From JAVBRA01 sp031548435 (lineage in GTDB: Bacteria > Bacteroidota > Bacteroidia > Bacteroidales > Rikenellaceae), in NCBI GenBank assembly GCA_031548435.1, contig JAVBRA010000022.1:1-11459 (forward strand): DNA of 11,459 nt, in the 5' to 3' direction. The translations under genes were made by a program, and so were the position numbers. Below the pieces are notes generated by a model. It was given only the letters and a program-made list of their open reading frames with translations, was not told the DNA's origin and made no database searches. This document shows, one piece after another, positions 1 through 5,517 of this stretch. Every line of letters begins with the position of its first letter. Positions within the stretch are counted from its first letter, which is position 1.

Positions 1-408
1 GACGTACTGCGGACAGCCGCACACGCCCAACTGCCACGAGAGGCCGTAACGATCCTGCAACCACCCGTAACGCTCGAACGGCGGCATCGCCTCGCGTTCC
101 ATCAGCGCGAAACCGCCCTCGATCAGCTTGTCCCACAGGGCGTCCAGTTCGGCTGCACTTTCGCAGCCCACGAAAAACGACGTGGCCGGGGTGAATTTGA
201 AGTACGGCCCGCCATTGAGGGCGATGGCCTGCTGCCCGGCGATCCGGAAGCGCACGGTCATCACGTCTCCGACGGGCATCATGCCTCTCTCGGTATAGCG
301 GGTGATATTGCCGACTTCTCCATTTTTGAATATCGAGGCATAGAACCTCGCCGCCTCTTCGCCCTGCGCGTCGACCCACAGGCAGGGGGTGATCTTTTCC
401 TGTTTCAT
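1..408 (-). CDS. PhnB-like VOC-family protein (3' end outside window)
   Basis: The 136 visible codons start at ATG 408 and run off the window edge, so the C-terminus (perhaps 20-30 residues) is missing. The protein resembles the PhnB / '3-demethylubiquinone-9 3-methyltransferase' branch of the vicinal-oxygen-chelate fold. It opens with ITPCLWVD and EEAARFYASIF, then has ALNGGPYFKF near residue 65, a segment ending ELDALWDKLIEGG, and GWLQDRYGLSWQL near residue 120. All are landmarks of that family. Members are small cytosolic dimers and most have no proven substrate; the methyltransferase name is a historical label. The start codon overlaps the stop of the upstream SRPBCC gene (ATGA), so the two are probably co-translated. 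PhnB-like, AHSA1-like and YdeI-like genes commonly cluster in bacteria, which suggests a shared but unknown stress or detoxification role. Confidence 0.85.
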   Translation of the reverse strand, partial: MKQEKITPCLWVDAQGEEAARFYASIFKNGEVGNITRYTERGMMPVGDVMTVRFRIAGQQAIALNGGPYFKFTPATSFFVGCESAAELDALWDKLIEGGFALMEREAMPPFERYGWLQDRYGLSWQLGVCGCPQYV

Positions 409-869
409 ATCATTATTTTTGCTTGTTTCATAAACTCGAAAGCGCCTTCGCGCAGGTGGACGCCGTATTCGAGCCACGCCTTCATGCAGGCCAGGAAGTT
501 GGCCCACCCTTCGGTGTTGCCCACCAGCCAGGCCAATCCTGCGGCATCGTTTTCCATCCCTTTTTCCGTGACGCGCACCACCGTGGCGCCGTTTCCGGCG
601 GGCGTGAGAGTGATCTGCACCGTCAACGGCTTGCCGTCCGGGCCGTCCCACTCGAAGGCGATGGATCGATCTTTTTCGATGCGGCCGACCCTGACGGGGA
701 ATTCGCCGTCGAACTCGGGGAATCTCCACACGACGGTTTTGCCCGTCTCCATGCGCCCCGAGCCGTGCGCGATGAAATAATTGCGCATCTGCTCCGGGTC
801 GGCGATGGCCTCGAACACCTCGCGGGCGGGTTTGGCGATCTGCAGCGCCGCTTTCACTTCCAATAACAT
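405..869 (-). CDS. SRPBCC / AHSA1-family protein
   Basis: This 154-residue cytosolic protein has the SRPBCC (START-like, helix-grip) fold of the Aha1 C-terminal-like group. Visible landmarks are an N-terminal strand with AKPAREVFEAIADPEQM, a central VVWRFPEFDGEFPV, FEWDGPDG, and a C-terminal helix with GWANFLACMKAWLEYG. The length is normal for bacterial members. These proteins form a hydrophobic ligand pocket; the ligand is unknown here, and the Hsp90-activator name does not imply that function. Its TGA stop overlaps the ATG of the downstream VOC gene. The YdeI-like gene lies 89 bp upstream in the same direction, so all three may form one transcript. No exact -7 box was found directly before this gene, although the leader is very A/T-rich. 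Confidence 0.85.
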   Translation of the reverse strand: MLLEVKAALQIAKPAREVFEAIADPEQMRNYFIAHGSGRMETGKTVVWRFPEFDGEFPVRVGRIEKDRSIAFEWDGPDGKPLTVQITLTPAGNGATVVRVTEKGMENDAAGLAWLVGNTEGWANFLACMKAWLEYGVHLREGAFEFMKQAKIMI

Positions 870-958
870 AATTTTATATTTTCTACAAAAAAATATGCTT
901 TTGAAGTATCAACAAGCGTGCCGCTCTATCCGCAATAAAGACGCTGAAAGTTCTCGTC

Positions 959-1444
959 TTACTCCCGGTCTGAGAATTTCCGGTGATCAGCAAGCCGGGC
1001 GAGGGTTTTCGCAATCCTCGCCACTTTCGTCTGCTCGGTCTTTGCGGAGTAAATCCACTTCACGTAATTGTGCCGCTGGCTTTCGCTGAGCGAATCGAAG
1101 AATTCGAGCGCATCGGCGTCCTCCCGCAGACATAGCAACAACTCTTCAGAAACCTCCAGCGGCTCATTGACGGAGTACAGGACGACGTGGACGCAATCGC
1201 CGGCCTCCTTTTTGATCTTCTTCCGTATTTCGGATTTTACGGACAAAAATAACGTTCCCTTACCCGAAGGCATCAGATGGTAGTGGCCGATCTGTTGGCC
1301 GTCGATGCTGCCCCGAACCCTCACCCAACTGAACGGGGCGTGCGGGTCGGGCAGGATCTCGGGGATGACCGTATAAGTCCAGCCTCCTTTGCCGGGGGAT
1401 TTTTCAAGCAGATACTCTTTATCCACCAACGGTTTCTCGCTCAT
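959..1444 (-). CDS. YdeI/OmpD-associated (OmdA) family protein with DUF1905 domain
   Basis: The 161-residue protein has two recognisable parts. The N-terminal DUF1905 domain (about residues 20-105) shows WTYTVIPE, VRVRGSIDGQ, HLMPSGKG, LSVKSEIRK and AGDCVHVVL. The C-terminal YdeI/OmdA segment (about 110-157) shows FFDSLSESQRHNYVKWI and AKTEQTKVARI. Family members are annotated as bacteriocin-protection or OmpD-associated proteins; the biochemistry is unknown. A GTG at 1450 is in frame, but ATG 1444 is preferred: the family begins near here and a -7 box (TAATTTTG, 1462-1469) leaves a short leader before it. It is divergent from the SRPBCC gene at 1519, with 74 bp between the starts. A weak 6-bp hairpin (938-960) overlaps the stop codon and might be a poor terminator. 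Confidence 0.85.
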   Translation of the reverse strand: MSEKPLVDKEYLLEKSPGKGGWTYTVIPEILPDPHAPFSWVRVRGSIDGQQIGHYHLMPSGKGTLFLSVKSEIRKKIKKEAGDCVHVVLYSVNEPLEVSEELLLCLREDADALEFFDSLSESQRHNYVKWIYSAKTEQTKVARIAKTLARLADHRKFSDRE

Positions 1445-1461
1445 GTTCACTGATTATTCCA

Positions 1462-1469
1462 CAAAATTA
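1462..1469 (-). promoter_or_regulatory. -7 promoter element of the YdeI-like gene
   Basis: The minus strand reads TAATTTTG, an exact match to the Bacteroidetes -7 consensus TAnnTTTG, ending 17 nt before ATG 1444. I found no TTTG at the expected -33 distance, so the call rests on the -7 box and its position. Confidence 0.5.
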
Positions 1470-1518
1470 CATTCTTTGGATTACTTTTTGATAGACACGT
1501 GATAAAATCGCTACTGTC

Positions 1519-1935
1519 ATGAAAAACACGATCACCGTCGAGGCGCTTATCGCCGCCCCGCCCGCGCAGGTTTGGCAAAGCCTCACCCTGCCTGAACACA
1601 TCACACAATGGAACAACGCTGCAGACGACTGGTTTGCGCCCCGCGCCGAAAACGACCTGCGCCCGGGCGGGCGGTTCAATTACCGCATGGAAGCCCGCGA
1701 TGGCAAGGCCGGGTTCGATTTTTCCGGGACATTCGGACGGGTCGTTCCGGAGAGGCATCTCGACTACACGTTGGACGACGGTCGCAAAGTGACCACGACG
1801 CTCACTCCCGAAGCCGGAGGCACGAAGATCGTCGAAACGTTCGAGCCTGACGACGTCTACCCGCCCGAGCAACAGCGCCAGGGGTGGCAGGCCATCCTCG
1901 ACAACCTGAAGAAACACGCCGAATCGCTGAAGTGA
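1519..1935 (+). CDS. SRPBCC / AHSA1-family protein (second copy)
   Basis: This 138-residue protein is a second START-like fold protein of the Aha1-related SRPBCC superfamily. It shows ITVEALIAAPPAQVWQSLT at the N-terminus, WNNAADDW near 32-39, LRPGGRFNYRME near 47-58, the strand GKAGFDFSGTFGRV, TTTLTPEAGGTKIVETF, and a closing helix GWQAILDNLKKHAESL. The domain is complete and of usual length. It is only distantly similar to the SRPBCC protein at 405-869, so this is not a recent duplication. It is likely cytosolic and binds an unknown hydrophobic ligand. It is divergent from the YdeI-like gene. The upstream 74 bp hold TTTG-like blocks but no correctly spaced -33/-7 pair, so its promoter is unresolved. 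Confidence 0.87.
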   Translation: MKNTITVEALIAAPPAQVWQSLTLPEHITQWNNAADDWFAPRAENDLRPGGRFNYRMEARDGKAGFDFSGTFGRVVPERHLDYTLDDGRKVTTTLTPEAGGTKIVETFEPDDVYPPEQQRQGWQAILDNLKKHAESLK

Positions 1936-2158
1936 CCTGTCAGGTTATCTCAACACTGTTTCGGAACGTTCAAGTCATTTCGGATAAATTTCGTAACCTC
2001 TGTCGCACTTTGTCGCACAGCGGTTACGGTTATCTTACGAATGGTTGTCGTTTCGTGTCGTATATGGGAAATCGGAACTGCGACAGGGTGCAACGCGAAT
2101 GCGGCAAGACGGTACTCGAATCCTTTGCGACGCAAAGAGATGCGAGGCTAACAAACAA
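1936..2158. other. Gene-free stretch between SRPBCC gene and tRNA-Asp terminator
   Basis: I see no convincing gene here. Open frames exist on both strands but match nothing I recognise, and the plus-strand one runs into antisense tRNA-Asp. Two small structures stand out: a near-tandem TGTCGCAC pair at 2001-2018, and an inverted 8-mer (CTGTCGCA at 2000-2007, TGCGACAG at 2079-2086). I found no copy of the tRNA-Asp 3' end that would mark an integration site. Confidence 0.5.
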
Positions 2159-2191
2159 AAAGAGAGTGAGTTATAAAAACTCACTCTCTTT
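2159..2191 (-). terminator. Intrinsic terminator of tRNA-Asp
   Basis: A perfect 13-bp stem (2159-2171 with 2179-2191, AAAGAGAGTGAGT and its complement) closes a 7-nt A/T loop. Read on the minus strand it is followed by a T-rich tail (TTGTTTGTT). It starts 5 nt after the encoded CCA of tRNA-Asp, as expected for a monocistronic tRNA transcript. Confidence 0.88.
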
Positions 2192-2195
2192 GCTC

Positions 2196-2272
2196 TGGCG
2201 GTATGGACGGGACTCGAACCCGCGACCTCCTGCGTGACAGGCAGGCATTCTAACCAGCTGAACTACCACACC
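2196..2272 (-). tRNA. tRNA-Asp (anticodon GTC)
   Basis: The minus strand forms a full cloverleaf. The acceptor GGTGTGG (from 2272) pairs with CCATACC (2200-2206) with one G-T wobble. The anticodon stem CCTGC/GCAGG carries the loop CTGTCAC, giving anticodon GTC. The T-arm contains GGTTCGAGTCC. The discriminator is G73 at 2199, as expected for Asp, and CCA is encoded at 2196-2198. It reads aspartate codons GAC and GAU. The gene has its own promoter (2310-2341) and terminator (2159-2191), so it is transcribed alone. Confidence 0.97.
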
Positions 2273-2309
2273 GTTTCTTGATAAACACCATTTGGCGCTT
2301 ATTGTGGTG

Positions 2310-2341
2310 CAAAGATAAGCAAGAAATAATTCCCCTGCAAA
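2310..2341 (-). promoter_or_regulatory. tRNA-Asp promoter (-33/-7)
   Basis: On the minus strand TTTG (2341-2338) is followed after 20 nt by TATCTTTG (2317-2310), matching the Bacteroidetes housekeeping sigma consensus TTTG-N19..21-TAnnTTTG in every fixed base. The tRNA begins 37 nt after the -7 box. Directly upstream are A/T tracts (about 2342-2368) that could serve as an UP-like element; that part is inference. Confidence 0.85.
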
Positions 2342-2368
2342 TATTTTTTTTGCAATCGGCAAAAAAAT

Positions 2369-2546
2369 GACTGCCCGAAACAAATAAACTATATCGCAGC
2401 AGAGCTACGATGTATTGAGTTGAATTTGATTTTCTATCGAAGCCGAGCTCCGAGAAATTGAACCTTTAGAGATTAAAGCCCTCATACAACCAATCGAACA
2501 CAACACGTAACTCGTTGTATTTTTGTCTAATCCAGCCCAGGCGCCC
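2369..2546. other. Gene-free stretch between tRNA-Asp promoter and purC repeats
   Basis: No reading frame here has recognisable protein character. One TATTTTTG at 2518-2525 on the plus strand matches the -7 consensus but has no -33 partner and no gene in front of it, so it is probably chance. No clear hairpin terminator for purC was found here. Confidence 0.4.
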
Positions 2547-2585
2547 GAGGTGCGGAGACCTTGCAGACAGCGATCGCTTACAACC
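2547..2585 (-). repeat. 39-bp imperfect direct repeat, copy 1
   Basis: This copy matches 2613-2651 at 33 of 39 positions by hand alignment. The first 14 bases (GAGGTGCGGAGACC) and the last 8 (TTACAACC) are identical. The copies start 66 bp apart, and the sequence between them is not repeated. On the minus strand the copy carries TTGTAA, the same end as the purC stop region. Confidence 0.75.
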
Positions 2586-2612
2586 CATCCGCTATGTGAA
2601 GTGCGATGCCGA

Positions 2613-2651
2613 GAGGTGCGGAGACCCTGCGGACAGCAATGATTTACAACC
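2613..2651 (-). repeat. 39-bp imperfect direct repeat, copy 2 (spans purC stop)
   Basis: This is the second copy of the repeat at 2547-2585. It covers the last codons of purC and its TAA stop (2644-2646), so the coding end and the 3' flank share the unit. It may be a partial tail duplication or a dispersed intergenic repeat; a genome-wide count would decide. Confidence 0.75.
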
Positions 2652-3594
2652 GGGCGAGCATATTATTCACGTTCGTTTCGATGCGTTCGAGGATGCTGTC
2701 GGTCGATCCACGTACAAATTTTTCGCCCGTGATGTTTTCGTACAATTCGATGTAGCGGTCGCTCACGCTTTCGACAAAGGCATCGGTCATTTCAGGAACC
2801 GTTTCGCCTGCACGCCCCTGAAATCCATTGGACATCAGCCACTCGCGCACAAATTCCTTGGACAGCTGACGCTGCTGTTCGCCCTTGTCGAACCGCTCCT
2901 GATAACCGTCGGCATAGAAATAACGGGACGAATCGGGCGTATGGATCTCATCGATAAGGTAAATCTCTCCGTTTCGCTTGCCAAACTCGTACTTGGTGTC
3001 GACCAGGATCAGGCCCCGCTCGGCGGCCATCTGCGAACCACGCAGGAACAGTTCCATGGCGTATTTTTCGAGTGTCTCGTAATCTTCCTTCGTCACCAGG
3101 CCGCTCGAAATAATCTGTTCTTTCGATATGTTTTCGTCGTGCGCGCCAATCTCGGCTTTGGTCGTCGGGGTAATGATCGGCATGTCGAAGCGCTGGTGTT
3201 CACGCATTCCGTCGGGGATGGGCACGCCGCAAATCTCGCGGGCGCCGGCTTTGTAATCGCGCCACGAACTGCCGGTCAGATAGCCCCGCACGATCATCTC
3301 TACCGGAAACCCTTCGCACCGGTAGCCCACGGTCACCATCGGGTCGGGCGAGGCGATCTTCCAGTTGGGGCAAATATCGGCCGTAGCGTCAAGGAACTTC
3401 GAGGCGATCTGGTTGAGCACCTGTCCCTTGTACGGAATTCCCTTGGGCAGCACCACGTCGAAGGCCGAAATGCGGTCGGACACCACCATCACCAGGTATT
3501 GGTCGTCGATGTTATATACGTCCCGCACTTTACCCACGTAAAGGTCTTTCTGGCGGGGAAATGAAAAGTTGGTTTTCGTGATCGCTTTTTCCAT
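2644..3594 (-). CDS. purC: Phosphoribosylaminoimidazole-succinocarboxamide synthase (SAICAR synthetase)
   Basis: This cytosolic enzyme of de novo purine synthesis joins CAIR with aspartate, using ATP, to form SAICAR. The 316-residue length fits the longer form of the family. Landmarks are GKVRDVY (21-27, nucleotide-binding loop), VVSDRISAFDVVLP (37-50), IVRGYLTGSSWRDY (101-114), the first family signature LVDTKYEFG (197-205) and the second LIDEIHTPDSSR (213-224). All key motifs are intact and there is no frameshift. It follows phoH by 46 bp on the same strand, with no terminator or -7 box in the gap, so it is probably co-transcribed from the phoH promoter. No Shine-Dalgarno site stands out, which is normal in this phylum. 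The stop codon lies inside the 39-bp repeat. Confidence 0.97.
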   Translation of the reverse strand: MEKAITKTNFSFPRQKDLYVGKVRDVYNIDDQYLVMVVSDRISAFDVVLPKGIPYKGQVLNQIASKFLDATADICPNWKIASPDPMVTVGYRCEGFPVEMIVRGYLTGSSWRDYKAGAREICGVPIPDGMREHQRFDMPIITPTTKAEIGAHDENISKEQIISSGLVTKEDYETLEKYAMELFLRGSQMAAERGLILVDTKYEFGKRNGEIYLIDEIHTPDSSRYFYADGYQERFDKGEQQRQLSKEFVREWLMSNGFQGRAGETVPEMTDAFVESVSDRYIELYENITGEKFVRGSTDSILERIETNVNNMLARL

Positions 3595-3640
3595 GATATT
3601 TTAATGTTGTTTTATTCCTTTGAGAACAAGCCTGACAGTT

Positions 3641-4597
3641 TCACTCTGAAACCCCATGCGGATGTTTGTCGAACGCGTCGACGATGTCTTTGACCAGCGG
3701 ATGGCGCACGATGTCTGCGCGACCGAACTCCACCACGCCGATGCCCTTGATCTTTTTCAGCATCCCGATGGCCGGCAGCAACCCCGAATCGCCCTTTCGG
3801 GGCAGGTCGACCTGCGTGACGTCGCCCGTGACGATGAACTTGGCATTGCGGCCCATGCGCGTAAGGAACATTTTGATCTGCGACAGGGTGGTGTTCTGCG
3901 CCTCGTCCAGAATCACGAACGCGTTGTCGAGCGTGCGGCCGCGCATATAGGCCAGCGGGGCGATCTGCACCACCCCCTCCTCGATGTATTGCGTGAGTTT
4001 GCGGGCGGGGATCATGTCGTGCAGGGCGTCGTAGAGCGGCTGCAAATAAGGATCGAGCTTCTCCTTCATGTCGCCCGGCAGGAACCCGAGCCGCTCGCCC
4101 GCCTCGACCGCCGGACGCGTAAGGATGATCTTGCGCACTTCCGACTCCCTGAGCGCCTTGACTGCCAGGGCAATCGCCGTATAGGTCTTGCCGCTGCCGG
4201 CCGGCCCGACGGCGAACAGCAGGTCGTTGCCCCGCGACAGGTTCACCAGCTTCAGCTGGTTCTCGGTACGGGCCCGGACGATATTGCCGTTGTTGCCGTA
4301 CACGATCACGTTTTCGGGCATCCCCGAGTTCCCGGACAACGCCCCCGGCGAGTCGTAGATCTGGTCGACAACCTGCATCGACACGTGGCCGAACTTGGCA
4401 TGATAAGCCAGCAACTCCTTCATTTTGTCCTCGAAACGTCCGATTTGCTCGGCGTCGCCGATGAGTTTGATCGATCCGCCGCGGACGATCATCTTCAGTT
4501 TCGGAAATTTGCTCTCGATGTGCGAGATGTTGGCATTGTTGACCCCGAAAATATCTTTAGGGTCTGTGTCTTCGATCACGATCAGTTTTTCGCTCAT
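3641..4597 (-). CDS. phoH: PhoH-family ATPase
   Basis: This is a 318-residue cytosolic P-loop ATPase of the PhoH/PhoL group, linked in other bacteria to RNA metabolism and stress; the molecular role is not settled. The N-terminal part (1-90) has the expected small alpha/beta domain. The ATPase part shows RTENQLKLV (110-118), Walker A GPAGSGKT (131-138), LTRPAVEAGERLGFLPGD (159-176), Walker B FVILDEAQ (227-234), TGDVTQ (257-262) and RADIVRHPLV (293-302), all intact. A TTG at 4618 is in frame, but it overlaps the -7 box TACATTTG (4616-4623), so ATG 4597 is the start. It heads a two-gene unit with purC. Its promoter is interleaved with that of the divergent tRNA-Ser. Confidence 0.95.
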   Translation of the reverse strand: MSEKLIVIEDTDPKDIFGVNNANISHIESKFPKLKMIVRGGSIKLIGDAEQIGRFEDKMKELLAYHAKFGHVSMQVVDQIYDSPGALSGNSGMPENVIVYGNNGNIVRARTENQLKLVNLSRGNDLLFAVGPAGSGKTYTAIALAVKALRESEVRKIILTRPAVEAGERLGFLPGDMKEKLDPYLQPLYDALHDMIPARKLTQYIEEGVVQIAPLAYMRGRTLDNAFVILDEAQNTTLSQIKMFLTRMGRNAKFIVTGDVTQVDLPRKGDSGLLPAIGMLKKIKGIGVVEFGRADIVRHPLVKDIVDAFDKHPHGVSE

Positions 4598-4615
4598 AGG
4601 CCGGCTTTGAACGAA

Positions 4616-4646
4616 CAAATGTAGGAATTTTGACCGAATAGTGAAA
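4616..4646 (-). promoter_or_regulatory. phoH-purC promoter
   Basis: The minus strand has -7 TACATTTG (4623-4616), an exact TAnnTTTG. A near-consensus -33 TTTC (4646-4643) lies 19 nt upstream. The -7 box ends 18 nt before ATG 4597. The -33 box of the opposing tRNA-Ser promoter (4629-4632) falls inside this promoter. Confidence 0.72.
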
Positions 4647-4660
4647 TTTTTCTATATTTG
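4629..4660 (+). promoter_or_regulatory. tRNA-Ser promoter (-33/-7)
   Basis: TTTG (4629-4632), 20 nt, then TATATTTG (4653-4660): a full match to the Bacteroidetes consensus with the same spacing as the tRNA-Asp promoter. The tRNA 5' end is 25 nt after the -7 box. Confidence 0.87.
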
Positions 4661-4685
4661 CACTCCCGTCCCGAGCGGGAAACCA

Positions 4686-4776
4686 GGAGAAATGACCGAG
4701 TGGTTGAAGGTGCGCGCCTGGAAAGTGCGTATACCTCAAAAGGGTATCGGGGGTTCGAATCCCCCTTTCTCCGCCA
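4686..4776 (+). tRNA. tRNA-Ser (anticodon GGA)
   Basis: Acceptor GGAGAAA (4686-4692) pairs with TTTCTCC (4766-4772). The anticodon stem CGCGC/GTGCG holds the loop CTGGAAA, giving anticodon GGA, which reads UCC and UCU. A long variable arm (ATACC/GGGTAT with loop) and discriminator G73 (4773) are typical of type II serine tRNA. The T-arm has GGGGGTTCGAATCCCCC. CCA is encoded at 4774-4776. It is transcribed alone from 4629-4660 and ends at the palindrome 7 nt downstream. Confidence 0.97.
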
Positions 4777-4783
4777 GAGTACA

Positions 4784-4819
4784 AAGGGCCTTGGAATCGC
4801 ATGCGATTCCAAGGCCCTT
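4784..4819. terminator. Bidirectional hairpin terminator (36-bp perfect palindrome)
   Basis: The 36 bases are fully self-complementary around GCATGC (centre 4801/4802), giving a stem of up to 16 bp with a 4-nt loop. It lies 7 nt past tRNA-Ser and 19 nt past the stop of the convergent cupin gene, so it can serve both. The T-tracts are short on either side (TT on plus, TTTGT on minus), so intrinsic strength is uncertain. Confidence 0.75.
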
Positions 4820-4838
4820 CATGCAACCGAGAAACGGG

Positions 4839-5378
4839 TCAGATGCCGTAAACGACCCCTTTCCGGGCATCGTCGGAGTAGACGTGCAGGCTGTGGCCGG
4901 TATCGCTCAGGCAGGTGATGCGGTGAATGTGGTTGTCATAGGCGCCGTCGTTCCCCACGGCAAAAAATCCTTGCCCGCCTTGGGCGTCGAACGTATCGGC
5001 CGGTTCGAGGAGACCGTCCCTGTTCAGGCGGAACACCTCGATACGAAAATGGCCCGAGGCAAAGTTGTAGGCCGCAAACTGCGGATGCCCGTGCACCGTG
5101 GTGGCATTGCCGCGCTTCCAGCACATCATGATGGCCTCCCATCCACTGGCACCATGCCGCCCCAGATGGACACGCCGATAGCCGTCGTCTGAAAAATCGC
5201 AGAATCCGCTCAGGTCGCAGCAAGAGAGAAACCCCTGCACATACGAACGCAAATCGCCGCCCAAGCCATTGTCGATGCGCCGCCCCGATACCATATCGAC
5301 AAGCCCTGCGAAAAAACACTCGTAGCCGGATTTCAGTTCTATCGGGGGAAAACTTCCGGGATCGGCACATTTCATCAT
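4839..5378 (-). CDS. Cysteine dioxygenase-like cupin
   Basis: This 179-residue protein resembles the cysteine dioxygenase family (PF05995), small cupin iron enzymes that oxidise a thiol such as cysteine to its sulfinate. Visible family features are WEAIMMCWKRGNATTVHGH (80-98), whose HxH (H96, H98) would be two iron ligands, FASGHFRIEVFRL (106-118), HIHRITCLS (150-158), and SLHVYSDD with H165 as third ligand. The protein ends only 14 residues after H165 and shows no Ser-His-Tyr outer-sphere triad, which in typical thiol dioxygenases follows about 13-17 residues after that ligand. Substrate and activity are therefore uncertain. Starts ATG 5378 and 5375 are both possible. It diverges from the DUF2459 gene and has a -7 box at 5408-5415. 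A general cupin is the alternative. Confidence 0.72.
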   Translation of the reverse strand: MMKCADPGSFPPIELKSGYECFFAGLVDMVSGRRIDNGLGGDLRSYVQGFLSCCDLSGFCDFSDDGYRRVHLGRHGASGWEAIMMCWKRGNATTVHGHPQFAAYNFASGHFRIEVFRLNRDGLLEPADTFDAQGGQGFFAVGNDGAYDNHIHRITCLSDTGHSLHVYSDDARKGVVYGI

Positions 5379-5407
5379 CGCACGATTTTTAATGGGTTCT
5401 GGTTCCG

Positions 5408-5415
5408 CAAAGTTA
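5408..5415 (-). promoter_or_regulatory. -7 promoter element of the cupin gene
   Basis: The minus strand reads TAACTTTG, an exact TAnnTTTG, ending 29 nt before ATG 5378. No TTTG is seen at the -33 distance; that area is C-rich. Confidence 0.5.
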
Positions 5416-5447
5416 GAGCGTCCACAACACCCCCCACCCCCGCTTTA

Positions 5448-5466
5448 TACCCAAACCCGATGGGTA
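5448..5466. promoter_or_regulatory. Inverted repeat between divergent genes (possible operator)
   Basis: TACCCA (5448-5453) and TGGGTA (5461-5466) form a 6-bp inverted repeat with a 7-nt spacer. It lies between the -7 boxes of the two divergent genes. The position and symmetry fit a dimeric regulator's site, but a 6-bp arm is short and no regulator gene is adjacent. Confidence 0.3.
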
Positions 5467-5505
5467 CAAATACGGAAAAGGCGCGCGTTGTTGCACGATA
5501 ATCGC

Positions 5506-5513
5506 TACCTTTG
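5506..5513 (+). promoter_or_regulatory. -7 promoter element of the DUF2459 gene
   Basis: TACCTTTG is an exact -7 match and lies only 4 nt before ATG 5518, so the transcript would start at or next to the start codon. No good -33 box is present at 19-21 nt (the area is GCGC), although GTTG occurs at 5487-5490. Confidence 0.55.
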
Positions 5514-5517
5514 CGCC

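Noticed and set aside
8..18. 11-bp match CTGCGGACAGC between the VOC gene and the purC repeat
   Set aside because: It is short, GC-rich and inside a coding frame, so chance explains it.
1950..2195. Integrated-element remnant next to tRNA-Asp
   Set aside because: I found no direct repeat of the tRNA 3' end and no integrase motif in this short stretch.
1884..2237. Plus-strand frame ending GRDSNPRPPA
   Set aside because: It is antisense tRNA-Asp joined to non-coding sequence; its start lies inside the SRPBCC gene.
2518..2525. TATTTTTG promoter box on the plus strand
   Set aside because: No -33 partner and no gene downstream on that strand; it faces the end of purC.
2515..3564. Long plus-strand frame of 349 residues
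   Set aside because: It is the shadow of purC, which has all family motifs on the minus strand; the frame has odd composition and no recognisable domain. The same holds for long frames opposite phoH and the helicase.
4598..4618. Upstream TTG start for phoH
   Set aside because: The TTG overlaps the exact -7 box TACATTTG, so it would not be in the mRNA; ATG 4597 fits.
4557..4826. Minus-strand frames of 72-89 residues containing the peptide RGIRTPDTLLR
   Set aside because: They read through tRNA-Ser antisense; this peptide is a well-known artefact of translating tRNA genes.
5392..5517. N-terminal extension of the DUF2459 protein
   Set aside because: It would precede the -7 box and covers the divergent promoter region; ATG 5518 gives the expected membrane anchor.
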